Assembly: GCA_963575745.1 (NCBI GenBank) | Contig: CAUYUJ010019948.1 | Location: forward strand, 1,288,983-1,352,982 | Direction: 5' to 3' | Source of the DNA: Prorocentrum cordatum | Taxonomy: Eukaryota; Sar; Dinophyceae; Prorocentrales; Prorocentraceae | DNA: 64,000 nucleotides | Shown here: in pieces, positions 40,968 to 51,691 of the stretch | Layout of the letters: each line of letters starts with the position of its first letter | How positions within the stretch are numbered: position 1 is the stretch's first letter | Made by a program: the position numbers and the translations under genes | Notes under the pieces: model-generated | What the model was told of the DNA's origin: nothing | Seen by the model: only the letters and a program-made list of their open reading frames with translations | Database searches by the model: none

Positions 40968-43624
40968 CTAGAGCGGTTGCACCACTCCTGCACGGATCAA
41001 GGAAGCAGTGCGCAGCGGATCCTCGAGGTACCGCCACACACGATTGACCTGAAAGCGTGCAGGCGCACGCGTGAGGCCCGAGAGAACACGAGCGCCCCAC
41101 GTGCCTGGAGCAGGGGGGCCTCGACAGCCCTGTGACAAGTTCGCAGAGATCTTGACCCCTCCCAGCCCGCACACAACGCACACAGTACACCACAACCTCC
41201 GCCCCCCGTCCCCGATGACGGCGAAGGGGTGCATGACATGCGGTCTCTCATCCGCAAGCTGCACCCGTACAGAGGCAAGGTCTGCTCTCGACAGACTGCG
41301 CGGCGTGACTGGCGGCGGGGGCTCCACCACCAGCCTCGGCACAGGGCGGTCCACTTCGCCAGGGCCACGAGCCTTGCGCTGCCGCCGAGAGACATGCTCA
41401 CAATCAACGTCGCACATGCGAGGCCCGATACGCGCAACCCAGGACGCCCATTGAGAGAGTACGAGGGCCTTAGTTTTGCGAACCTTGCGGAGCTCAGGGT
41501 CAATGCGGGCTCTCGAGGCCATCCACTGAGCCCATTCGTCAGCATGCGCGTTGCCCTCCTTTTCAAAGCGCGTAGAGAGTCCAGACTGGATGCGAGCTTC
41601 GGTGCAGTGACCTTTGACTTTGCGCACGTCGATGCACTCGATGCCGCCCCAGTCGTCGATGCGGCGCCAAACCTGGACCCATTGCTCGGACCAGGCTGCG
41701 CGCGACGAGCAACAGTACACCTTGCCACGCTGGTAAACTCCATCGTAGACGAAAGCTGAGTCGGTGTAAAAAATACTGCCAGGAGCACTATGCTGCAGAG
41801 CACGGTTGAGGGCAAAAAGCTCGGCACAGTCAATATCTTGGCACACAGATTGGAGGGAACCGCACATCACCGAGTTAACCTTATACGGATGCTGCGGTTG
41901 CACGCTGACAATGGCCCAGCCTACGGCCTGAGACGCTGGCGGCAGATGTTGGTCCATCCAGCTGGCGTCAAGAAAGATGTGCCCTGCCATCTCGGTAGGT
42001 CCTCCACCGAACCACCGATCGGGGAGGGGGTTCGCAGGAGGAAGGGGAGCCTCGGGGACGAGGAGCCTCTCAGCGAAGAGGAGAGGAAGAGGGCCAACGC
42101 TCGCCCTGACAACCGAGATCAAGAAATCAGGTGGGACCTCCTGTGCCGCGATGTCATCGTGGCCCGCACAGCTCGCGTGACGATGCAAGAGCGTGCCAGG
42201 GGCCTGCTGACACAAGCGGCAAAGGGGGTCGGCGGTGTACTGCGCAAGCCACTGACGATGCTGGGGCCACTGTCCCCCAGCGACAACACTCCTCAGGTAG
42301 GCCTTCTCATCGTGTCTGAGGCCATTAGAGGCTAAGAGGGACTGCAGAGGCTGAAAATTGCACCCAAGAGAGAGCTCAGGAACACCTTCTCTCGAGGCCA
42401 CTTTTTCCCAGAGCCACTGCAGCATGACATGATAGAGCCACTTGCGGACGGTGCGAGGCCCTGACTGCAATATAGAAACCTCGCCGTGCCGAGGATGCGA
42501 CCACACAAAACCTTGCATGCTGATGCCGAGCCGCAAAGCTGTAGCAGCACACGCAGAAAAAGGGCCACGGATGCTGGCCCAAGGATTGCCGTGATCAGTG
42601 AACCTCTCAACAGCATCTCGCAACCTTTGCTCCAGCATCGCTCGTGGGTGCCATAGCTCCCACACCGCGGTGGCATACTGCAGCAGAGGGGCACACTGCA
42701 GCTCGTATGCAGGGTCAATTTGACGACGTTCACTGAGCATGAGCAGCAGCGTCACACTCTTGCCATCGAGATTGTTCGCCTGCACTCGAGCCTGCAGCAT
42801 GCGCGCTTGTCTGAGATCTGTGCCAGTGGTGCCAAGCACCTTGCACCCGTAGGTGTGCGAGGACAGAGCAGCACTGCGGATCATCGTGCGCAGCTGCCGC
42901 TTGCGAACAAAGAGAGACAGAGCCAGCAACTTGCGCGCTCGGGTGACGGCAGGCTTTTTGTTCTACTAGCACGGACAAGTTGCTTGTAAACCTTGCCAGC
43001 GGCAAAATCGATCCCAAGATTCCTCTCAGTGCGAACCCCTTTGAGCCTGACAGAGCGAAGTCGGGCCTCAAGGAGCCCGCGGAGCCTGGCGCTGGAAGCA
43101 ACAACCCGACTCTTTTTTAACGCAATGGGCAAGCTAACCTTTCTCAACTGCGAATGCAACAATCGAGTGGCGCCAGCAAGCTCTGAAGCAACATCCTCCT
43201 CTCTACCGAGCCGTTGCAGGCCAAAATCGTCCACCACGTTGCCGAGATGCATGTGCGGGAACGCTGCCTGCACGGCGTCTAGAGGCGACAGCAACACCAG
43301 CTGCAACATCAGAGTGGCAAAGTGACACCCTGGCAGCACAGCTTGCAGAGTGTAGATTGACGTGGACGTCGCCTCGCCAAGAGCAAGCACGCGAGGGCAG
43401 CGATAAAGCTCGACCAGCAGCTTGAGCTGACGCACTGGGAAGCCCGTACGCAGCGCTGCCTGCAACAAAACATTATGCCTGATGTGCTCAAATGCTTTGG
43501 CAAGGTCAAGAAGCACAAGGGCGCTAGAGAAACCACGTGCTCTGCCCCACTCAGCAGCTGAGGCCTGCAACCAAACCAGTTTGTCCGAGGAGCGTCCAGC
43601 CGTGGACCACCAGAAGGGACGGTC
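40968..43624 (-). pseudogene. Non-LTR-type retrotransposon ORF: reverse transcriptase and RNase H, truncated
   Basis: Minus strand, about 885 codons in two frames. The N-terminal part (43624-42960) has RT motif A (LLDLAKAFEH, 43513-43484), motif B (LPGCHFATLML), a motif C variant (NVVDDF in place of YxDD) and a motif D-like lysine (ALKKSR). At a T5 run (42955-42959) the reading shifts by one base, as if one A were lost from the sense strand. The second part (stop TAG at 40968-40970) carries a CRLCQQ...HRHASC zinc-finger-like cluster, then RNase H with catalytic-type residues in order: IFLDAS, CAELFAL, IFYTDS, VKGH and GNAHADE. A final CTVCVVC...C cluster lies near the C-terminus. The RT fingers and endonuclease are missing: the frame runs into a CTC microsatellite at 43625. 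Inactive copy. Confidence 0.88.
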
Positions 43625-43872
43625 ATGCTGCTGCTCTTCCTCCTCCTCCCCCTCCTCCTCCCTCCCCTCCCCCTCCCTCTTCTTCCCCTCCTCTCACCTG
43701 ATCCTCCCCCCCCTCCTCCCCCTCCCTCCTCCTTTTCCCCCTCCTCCTCCTTCTCCTCCTCCTCCTCTCCTCCTCCTCCTCCTCCTCCTCCTCCCCCTCC
43801 TCCTCCTCCTCCTCCTCTCCTCCTCCTCCTCCTCCTCCTCCTCCTCCTCCTCCTCCTCCTCCTCCTCCTCGT
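43625..43872. repeat. CTC microsatellite
   Basis: Directly abuts the truncated reverse transcriptase frame. Purine-only on the minus strand over most of its length. Confidence 0.95.
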
Positions 43873-44009
43873 GGGTCACCAGCGGCGCCAGGCCGGGCCG
43901 CCGCGGCGCACCAGCCGCTGCGCGCGCCCGGCCGCCCGCCGGCGCCCTGATGGCAGCTCCCGTGGAGCCTCCTCTGTGGGCTCCCGCGCGCGGTCGCTGC
44001 CAAAACATG

Positions 44010-44040
44010 TCTGTCCTCGTCCTCGTCGTCCTCGTCCTCG

Positions 44041-44085
<45 letters not shown>

Positions 44086-44217
44086 TCGTCCTCGTCGTCC
44101 TCGTCGTCGTCCTCGTCCTCGTCGTCGTCGTCCTCGTCCTCGTCGTCGTCCTCGTCCTCGTCCTCGTCGTCGTCCTCGTCCTCGTCGTCGTCCTCGTCCT
44201 CGTCGTCCTCGTCCTCG

Positions 44218-44261
<44 letters not shown>

Positions 44262-44274
44262 TTCGTCGTCCTCG

Positions 44275-44326
<52 letters not shown>

Positions 44327-44390
44327 TGTCCGCGTCCTCGTCCTCGTCCTCGTCGTCGTCGTCCTCGTCGTCGTCGTCGTCGCCGTGATC
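44010..44390. repeat. CTCGTC hexanucleotide array
   Basis: About 380 bp of GTCCTC/GTCGTC units. Val/Leu, Arg/Pro and Thr/Arg repeat ORFs on both strands are by-products. Confidence 0.97.
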
Positions 44391-44799
44391 GTCCCGGCTC
44401 GGCGGCGAAAGCCAGACCCCACCCTTCGCCAGGGGGAGAGCGGGTCCCGAGGGAGGCGGGTCCCGAGAGTTTCGCCGTGGAAGATTTCGTCTTGGGGCAG
44501 GTCCCAGGGTCCAGGACCCGTTCCACGTCGTTGCTCCCAGGCTAAGGTCTTGCCAATCAACGATTCAGGCAGTTCGATTGGCGGCGGGGGTGGGGTTCGG
44601 AATCCGTCGAACGCGAGGCGAAATCCGAACCCTACCCCCGCCTACCATCGATTCAGGAGAGTGGATGATCAGTAGGGGCAGGGTTCGGATGTCACCACCT
44701 ATGGGTAGCAATTCACGGGAGCATTGGATGTCCTTGGAGTTCCGCCTTCGGGGACGTCAGCGTACGTTAGCGTCTGGTCATGGATGAGAGCGCCCCGAA
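44391..44799. other. Unassigned, with a fold-back at 44583-44642
   Basis: Arms GGCGGGGGTGGGGTTCGGAA (44583-44602) and inverse TCCGAACCCTACCCCCGCC (44624-44642), separated by about 20 nt; about 19 of 21 paired. GGGGCAGGGTTCGGAT recurs at 44675-44692. Confidence 0.6.
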
Positions 44800-45060
44800 T
44801 TACAGTCAACGCGCCTAGTAAGGACGCGCGCCTTCATCTAGGGTACCCTTGCGTCCTTGCCTCTGAGGCTCGTCCTTGCCATTATCACTGGTCGCCCGCC
44901 GCCCTAAAAACCCAACTTCGGCCTCCAAGGGTCTTGCGTCCTTATCACGCGTCCCTCTATACATTTTCACTGTAGCGTCGATTCGAGTCCATTAGCGTCG
45001 ACTAGCACCGGCCAGCGTCGAGTCGCAGGAGCCAGCAAGATGACATCGGAGTTTCCCTCG
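44800..45060 (+). repeat. Family M followed by family N
   Basis: 44800-44960: TACAGTCAACGCGCCTAGTA, GGGTACCCTTGCGTCCTTGC and GTCTTGCGTCCTTATCACGC (family M). 44965-45060: TAGCGTCGATTCGAGTCC, GAGCCAGCAAGATGACATCG and CTCGAGTTGC (family N). Confidence 0.7.
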
Positions 45061-45369
45061 AGTTGCAGAAGAGGGCCTTCTCTGCCAGCTCCCGCGTTCG
45101 GTCGACCCCAGAAGTGGCGTCGTCGTTCTCTTTCGAGGATGTGGCAGCGCGCTCAAGTGGGGGGCGCGAGGGGGCAGCCTCCTGAGAGGGCGGCTCGCCT
45201 CTCAGACGGCAGGGGCCCTCTTTGAGAAACGAATTGGGCACAGGCACGCGTAAGCGCCGATTCCCAGGAAGGTAGTGGAACATGTGGGAAACGGAGAGGA
45301 ATACGAAACCCCGGAAAATGTTGAATTACACCAGAGAGCTGTCCCAATCAGGGTTGGTTCACATACACA
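45061..45369. other. No gene seen
   Basis: Contains a short piece resembling family H (GATTCCCAGGAAGGTAGTGG, ATGTGGGAAACGG) at 45260-45320. Confidence 0.35.
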
Positions 45370-45476
45370 CATGTGTTTTCATAGACATTTATATACACAA
45401 AAATATATATTTATGCACGTAATTATGTATACATAGATATACACATAGACATATACATATATATATATGTGTATAC

Positions 45477-45516
<40 letters not shown>

Positions 45517-45830
45517 TTATAGTTATAGATCGATCGATATATATAGATATATATATATAAAGATACATAAAGCTATATATATATAGATGTACATATATAT
45601 ATAGAGACACATATATATACTGATTTATAGATAGATAGATAGATAGATATATAGATATATAGATAGATATATAGATATATAGATAGATATATAGATAGAT
45701 ATATATATAGATATATATATATATATATAAACATAGATATAGATATAACGATATGTGTATGTATATATATATAGATGACATATGTATATATATATATACA
45801 TATCGACAAATATGTCTACATACAAGCATA
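45370..45830. repeat. AT-rich (TA)n/(GATA)n domain
   Basis: TATATA, ATAGATAGAT and ATACATAT repeats for about 460 bp, in sharp contrast to the GC-rich flanks. Confidence 0.95.
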
Positions 45831-45854
45831 CACACATCCCCGCGCACGAGGCCC

Positions 45855-46495
45855 GGGCGCCAAGGGCCCGGGCCTCGAGCGCGCATGGGAGGACCGGGGC
45901 CTCCGAGACCGCTCCCAGAGCACCCAGAAGGGGCCGTGGAGCCCCCAGACTGCCCCAGAGAGCTCCAAGACGCTCCCAGAAGCCCCAGGGGGACTTCGAC
46001 AAGCACCTCCAAGGTAGTCCAGATAGCCCCAACGTGGCCCAAGATGGGCTCCATACCGCAAATATACAGCCCAAGAGGCCTCCAAGAGGCTTCAAGAGAG
46101 TTCCGAGAGGCCTCCAGAGAGAGCCCAAACCCTTGATTTCCATTGGTCTTTTCGATGTTGGTCGGTTCCTCGCATTTTCGACCTTCCGACGCTCCAAGAC
46201 GGCCGACGACGCCCCCAAGACCGCCCCAAGACCGCCGAAGAGGCCCCCAACAGAGCCCCAAGACGGCCCCAGGGAGTCCGAAATTGCCCGGGAGGAGCCT
46301 CAGACGGCCCTCGAAGCTCGCCCCAAAACCGCCGAAGAGGCTCCAAAAAGAGCGTCAAGACGGCCCCGGAGAGCCTGAAGACTGCCCAAGAGCAGCCAAA
46401 GACTGCCCAAGAGAATCCCAGGAGAGGCACAAGATGTGCCCCAGAGCGGGAGCGGGTGGCCCCAAGGCGCTCCAAGACGGCCCAGATGGCCCAGG
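45855..46495 (-). repeat. Family O, inverse copy
   Basis: CCAAGACGGCCCCAAGAGGC-type units on the plus strand are the inverse of 30310-30680. Also AAACCCTTGATTTCCATTGG near 46127 and the GTCGGTTCCTCGCATTTTCG block. Confidence 0.8.
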
Positions 46496-46599
46496 CTTCC
46501 CCCTCCGTCCCTCCTTCCTTCCCGCCCCCTCCCCTGGCCTCCATTCCCTCCTCTATCCTCTTCCTCCCTCACCCCTCAGCTTTCGTGCTCCTCCCCCCT

Positions 46600-47070
46600 C
46601 TCCTGGGACGGCCCTGCCAGAGCGCCAGACAGGCCCCGCCAGAGCGAGCAGGGCATCGCTATACCCTATCATTTCACAATTTGCTCTGCCCCTCCCACCC
46701 CTCAAGGGCGGCCCCGGCAGAGCGAGAAGGGTGTTGCTATCCCATATAATTACACTCCCTGTTCTGTTTTGCCCCTCCCACCGCACCCGAGGTAGCCCCG
46801 TCAGAGCGCACGGGGTGTGGCCATACCATAATGCTCCTGAGGTTTAGTGCTCCTCCCTCCCCTCCTGGGCAAGCCCCGCCAAAGCGCCAAGGCCCCCCCG
46901 CCAGAGAGAGAGAGAGAGAGCAGGGTATCCCTATACCATACTATGGTACGCGATTCTTGCTCCTTCCACCCTTACGGGTCGGACCCGCCCGAGCGAGCGG
47001 GGTGTGATTAGATCATATAACGTATCAGGTGTCGTGCCCCTCCTGCACCTCCTGAAAAGGCTTCGCCAGA
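46600..47070. repeat. Degenerate tandem repeat, about 85-100 bp, five copies
   Basis: Each unit has CCCCGCCAGAGCG(A/C), GGGTATCGCTATACC-like and TGCTCCTCCCACCC-like parts. A GAGAGAGAGAG tract (46900-46920) sits in the fourth. Confidence 0.7.
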
Positions 47071-47678
47071 GCGCCAAGAAGGTACCGCCAGACGCCCCGT
47101 CTGAGCTCCAAGCAGCCCCATTCATAGGACTTGCCAGACAAATCATTGAGCATCCCCCGTGAGTCCGAACCTTCAGATCCCACGGGCGCGATCATCGCCA
47201 GCATGAGGTTTGGTGCCCAGCACACTTGGATGCAGAGAAGGGCACGGATGACTGGGACATCTGCGCGCGCCCTGTGCAGATACCCGACAGCTGAACGACC
47301 TGTGAAAACGAGAAGCTTGGAGCACATAGGCAAATAACAATCAACGCGCTCCCACGCGCGCGCAACGAGGCCCCGAGACACCCCAACATCAGGAGCCGTC
47401 GGGTGCCTGCGTGATCGGGCATGGGGAACCCGAACAGATGTGCAGAATATATGAGTGTCACGACAGGGCACACTGGAAGTGAAACTGTAGAAAAACAAGC
47501 GCGCAGTTCGACAAACCAAACAAAGGCGGTAGCGAGATTGTGAGATATTCGGGAACGTGGCGCCCCGCGTTCTGACTACGCGATTTTTTGGTTGCGTCGA
47601 TGGCATGGGTCGGAGAACGCTGGAAATCGTTTTTGTGGCCACAGCGGGGTTTACACTGGCACCCGTAGCTCATTTTTG
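47071..47678. other. No gene supported
   Basis: Low-repeat sequence. A minus-strand frame at 47025-47642 (PSTQPKNRVVRTRGATFPNI, RYRLCLVCRTARLFFYSF) is open and natural-looking but lacks any domain or splice support. Confidence 0.3.
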
Positions 47679-48010
47679 ACTAGAACTAAAGCGCGCGCGT
47701 AGCGCGCGCGTGGTTCTAGTACATACAATATATATATGTATACATAAATATATAACGATATGCATATATATATATATATATATACACATGTACGACGGTC
47801 GTACACCTGGTATGCATTATATGTCCTGTAGTTCCGTGTATCAAACATAGCATGTGTGTATGTACATGTCGTGAGCACACGCTCGCACACACCAGCATAC
47901 ACATATTTACCCACACCATATCCATCCCTCTCGCTTTCTATTGTTGCGCATTTTTACTTATACACATATACGCATATGTATGTATGTATGTGTATATATA
48001 TACACATTGC
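47679..48010. repeat. CG-rich hairpin followed by AT-rich repeats
   Basis: 47679-47720: ACTAGAAC, GCGCGCGC / GCGCGCGC, GTTCTAGT with a 2-3-nt centre. Then TATATA and ATGTATGTATGTG tracts at 47728-47780 and 47960-48005. Confidence 0.8.
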
Positions 48011-48454
48011 GAATTCTGGCCCCAGGAACCCGGAACCTGGGACTCAACCGCACAGTGAGATCAATCCGCAAACCAGAAACGGGAACCCAGAACCCAAAAC
48101 CCGGGAACCCGGCCGCCTACCGAAATCGCGGCGAATTTCCGCCAAAGTTCCCAATATCCGCCAGCACCTTTACAGTGAAAACGCTGATCGGGGAAATTTT
48201 GGGGAGCCCTTGGGTTTGTGCGTGTGTGTTTGTTTGTGTGCCCTGCCCTTGGGCTCTTTTAAGTGCAAGCTTCCCCGCGTTCTTCGAAGGTCGCCTGCCT
48301 CTGGCCAACCCCCCGTTGTGCGCGCCGCCGCCCAGAGGCTCAAACATGGCTTGGGGCGCGTGGGCTGGCGACGGGCCCCCGTCCCGTGCTGGATCAGAGC
48401 GCTTCGCGGTCACATTCCACCCACGCGCACAGGGGGTTGGGGGGAGAGGGGAAG
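48011..48454. other. No gene seen
   Basis: ACCCGGAACC/AACCCAGAACCC short repeats at 48025-48115; the rest unassigned. Confidence 0.35.
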
Positions 48455-48550
48455 GCTGTTCAGAAGCACCCCGTTGCTTTTCAGACGGCGCGGGCCGTAT
48501 CTGTGGATGCCAGGCCCGCGCCTGATCAGAAGCAGCCTCCTTCTAAGAAA
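48455..48550. repeat. Family I, copy 2
   Basis: CTGTTCAGAAGCACCCCGTT, GGCGCGGGCC...GGCCCGCGCC hairpin, AGAAGCAGCCTCCTTCTAAG. Confidence 0.75.
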
Positions 48551-50029
48551 CTGTCCCCCTTCCCCCTACTCCCTTGCGCGCGCCGCCAACACATCGGCGT
48601 CGTGGGTCTCGAGTTTTCGGGGGGAGCCTCCCCCGATCCGTGGATCTGGCTCGTCTCCGCCCGTCATGTCAAGATTCGCTCCCGCGCCGTGTGGGAATGA
48701 GCAATTCCTAGTCCATCACGGCGCAGGTTCGAGTCGTGGCGTGCCTGGCCACCTCCCCCCCCTCCCCCCCCGCCCGGTCACGCCCGTAATCGCCAGGAGA
48801 ACAAAAACGGTCTCCATGGATTTCACCCTCGGCGCCCCCCCCCCCACCCCACCCACACATTCGTCCGCTTCCCCTTCCTCTTCGTCCGATCGTCGCCCCT
48901 CGGCGCTACGGCACTCGCCTCTGTCCTCCTGGCCGTCCAAGTCGGTGGCAGTCGATCCGATCCTGCCTGTCCTCTGCTGGAGGGTGTGAATCGAGGGAGG
49001 GCGGATGAGCAGGATGAGGGATTCAGCCTGTCCTCTGCTCGAGGGTTTGAGTCGAGGGAGGGGGGGATTACCAGGATGAGGAGGGATGGCGCGATAGTTG
49101 TATAAGCACGCCATGCGCAGTGCTCGGCGCAGAGGCCGCTGCCCTAGATGAGGCTCCGTCGTGTGATGTTTCGCCAGAAGGCTTGTTGATTGAGCTGCTG
49201 AACAGAACCGGAGGGTAGAGGAGGAGGAAGATGAAGGAAACGTACCAGGAGAATGAGCAGCAGGATGGAGGGATGGTCTGAGTGGACTGAGGAGAACGAG
49301 GGCCGAGAGTATGAGCCGCCGGAGGAGAGCAGGAGGACGGGGAGGAGGAGGAGCAGGAAGAGGGCGGCGATGCCAACTCGGTCACCCGGCGGACGAGCGC
49401 AAGGATAAATAATGGCAAGGAGGGGAAGCCGAAGGAGGAGAAGGCGACGCAGAAGCAAGAGGTTGAGGAGGATGTTGATTAGGACCTGACCAGACAAGGA
49501 GGGGGCTGACAAAGATGCCGACGACGATCCGTCAACCGCCGACGTCGCGTCTTGGCGGCGTGCCGCGCGAGGATCGCGACGCCATCTCCAACGGAGAGGC
49601 CTCGGGCCCGGGGTGTCCGGTCTTGCCCTGTCCGCAGCTTCGCTCTGGCTGCCGCTGGCGCTGCTCTCCGTGTCCGCTCTGGCCGTGGGTCGGTGGTTCA
49701 AAGACGGGGTCCTGAGGGATGTTGTCCTAAGAATAGGAAGGGATCCAAGGGGGAATTTACGTAGTTTGAGGCGCCTCGTCCTCAGGCCCCCGTCCCTCAG
49801 GACGCCATCGTTGAGCCACCGAGTGGGGGCAGGGTCAGGGTCAGGGACAACGTTCGAAGGGGACTTCTCACCGAACGCATTCTGCTACTCTGCTTCTCGC
49901 AAGTGCCTGCTCGCAAACGTCCAGAAAACACCTGTGCTGGCTTCGATGTAATGGATCGTAAATGCCGGATCCAGGCAATTTGCGAGTAGCTATTTTGTGC
50001 GTAGTGGAGCGCGTTTGTCTAATTTCGGA
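48551..50029. other. No gene supported
   Basis: A duplicated sentence-like block, GCCTGTCCTCTGCT(G/C)GAGGGT(G/T)TGA, occurs at 48964 and 49027. 49195-49480 is purine-rich (GGAGGA, AGGAAG). Remaining ORFs are low-complexity. Confidence 0.35.
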
Positions 50030-50160
50030 CGGGGCTAGGACGAGGATAGATTCGTTTCAGAGCGTTCCAGAAGGCTCTCACAGCGCTCGTTCCAGAATGC
50101 TCCGAGAAGGCCACGGCGCCCGAGACATCCTCCAGGGCCGCCGGATCTCAGAGATCCCCC
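50030..50160 (+). repeat. Family K, copy 2
   Basis: Collinear with 3455-3590: GGACGAGGATAGATTCGTTT, GTTCCAGAAGGCTCTCACAG, GAGACATCCTCCAGGGCCGC. Confidence 0.65.
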
Positions 50161-50377
50161 GCCCCCCATGGAGCCAGTCCCCCCCCCCTTGACGTTACGT
50201 TGGGGGGGGAGGGGAGGGGGGCGGGAGGAGGGCAGGGGACCGCAGTGCAGCAGATGGGGGGGGAGGGACGGAGCTATCCCGCCTCCGCTCGCCGAGAGCG
50301 ACCTCTTCCTCCCGCCCAGCCACGCCCACTCCCCTCCCGTCCTCGCCCGCTCGCGTCACCAGAGGCCTGTGTGGAGC
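50161..50377. other. No gene seen
   Basis: G-run-rich sequence (GGGGGGGGAGGGG). Confidence 0.3.
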
Positions 50378-50545
50378 GGTGGCGAAGCGGCCTGGCTTTC
50401 CTCTAGGTCCACTAAAATATGTTCTAAGAGGTTTGTTTGGTCTCCACGAACTGTTCTTAGAACATGTTTGGCTGAGACTGTCTCATGAGAACATGTCGTG
50501 GTAGGCCTATAGGAATGCCGGGACGGTCGGTTTCTGCTCAAGTGT
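50378..50545 (+). repeat. Family G, internally shortened copy
   Basis: GTGGCGAAGCGGCCTGGCTT, ATATGTTCTAAGAGG, TGTTCTTAGAACATGTTTGG, GAACATGTCGTGGTAGGCCT, GGGACGGTCGGTTTCTGCT; lacks the CACATCGGGTT part of the longer copies. Confidence 0.8.
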
Positions 50546-50564
50546 GCGTGCACAGGGTCACAGC

Positions 50565-50735
50565 CAACCCGCGTAGAGCAAGGCCGGTCGATTTCCCAAC
50601 GTTATACCTTTGCAGCCGTGCCTCTTCGGTCACCGTCGGTTCATCCCCAACCCATTTCGATGACCAGCCCCGCTCGAAGAGCCTCGGCATGGGCGTTCCA
50701 GGCGCTTGCATCCTGACCGCGCCTCCTACCTGCCT
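50565..50735 (+). repeat. Family M, diverged copy
   Basis: CACAGCCAACCCGCGTAGAG, TTATACCTTTGCAGCCGTGC, GCTCGAAGAGCCTCGGCATG, GGCGCTTGCATCCTGACCGC. Confidence 0.55.
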
Positions 50736-51536
50736 CTTGCGGTTTCTCTAAGACGAATTCTCTCAAGCAAGGCAGCCGTACGCTGCTCGTCGGAGGGCCT
50801 CAGGCGGGGAACGTTCTGCACACCTCCTTCAGGTCGCGGGGACGGGGGGAGAGAGGGAGGGAGCGATCCCCCTCCGCGCGCCGAAAATCGCTGATGGTCC
50901 ACCCGCCCCCTCCCTCTCCCGCCCAGCGTCCGCACTGGCGCAGCACGCGTCGGAAGACTCCCCTGGTGGCGCCTCTCTGCCCTTGGCCCTGCTCTGGTGG
51001 CAAAGGGCTGGGCCTGCCCCGCGAGCCCGTCTCGGCGCCGCCCCCTTGCGATGTCCGTGGGCGCGGTGGTCCGCCGGCCACTCGGCGTGCGCGACCACCT
51101 CCCTCGCGGGCGTCTTCTGTGGCCCGCGCCGGCTGCTGCCGCCTCTGCCCCTGCTGCTGGCGTGCGGTGGCCGCCACGCCGCGTGCCCTCGCCCTCTCGG
51201 CCGCTCGGCGTGGGCGCGCCGCCGTTTTTTTGTATGGGTCTTCTGTCTTCGCCGCCGTGCCCTCGGGCCCCGCTCGAGACGCCGAGCACGGAGGTGCCCG
51301 AGATGCGCGTAAGGACATGTCTCGAAGAAGAACATCGGCGGCGAGCGAGGGGGGAAATGAGAAGGAGAAGGCCTTCCAAGAAGGCGGCGGGAGTTCTCAG
51401 AAGCCCCCCGGCCTTTTCAGAAGTTTTTGGTGTTTTTTCAGAAGGCCGTGTGATTTCCGAGCCTTCTGAGAAGGCCTTCTGCTTCTTACTTCCCCCCAGG
51501 GCTGATCGCTGAGAAAAAACAAGAAGAAGCGCCAGA
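50736..51536. other. No gene supported
   Basis: GC-rich and open on both strands, with no family. 51350-51485 holds a TTCTCAGAAGCC / CCTTCTGAGAAGGCC palindrome cluster. Confidence 0.35.
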
Positions 51537-51691
51537 AACATAAACTGTTGGCGCTCCGCGCGGGTTTCCTGGATCCGCGCTGGGCCACTCCCGGCGGCGC
51601 CTCCAGCGCTGCCCCTGACGCGCTCCGCGCGCCAGGGAGGGGGTCCAGCGCGGATCCAAGAAATCCGCGCGCAGCGCCAAATGTTTATGTT
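51537..51691. mobile_element. Family C, best copy: 155-bp element with 47-bp inverted ends
   Basis: Arms 51537-51583 and 51645-51691 pair with about five mismatches; the left arm begins AACATAAACTGTTGGCGCTC and ends GGATCCGCGCTGG. The interior is CTCCCGGCGGCGCCTCCAGC and CGCTCCGCGCGCCAGGGAGG. Related copies at 19007-19115 and 62055-62200. Confidence 0.88.

Noticed and set aside
40447-41193. 248-residue minus-strand ORF
   Set aside because: It overlaps the C-terminal part of the retrotransposon frame in another phase and runs into low-complexity sequence.
43694-44560. Thr-Arg and Arg-Pro repeat proteins
   Set aside because: Derived from the CTCGTC hexamer and CTC tract.
48690-48745. tRNA-like GGTTCGAGTC T-loop
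   Set aside because: The flanking bases do not form a 5-bp T stem, and no acceptor, D or anticodon arm could be drawn.
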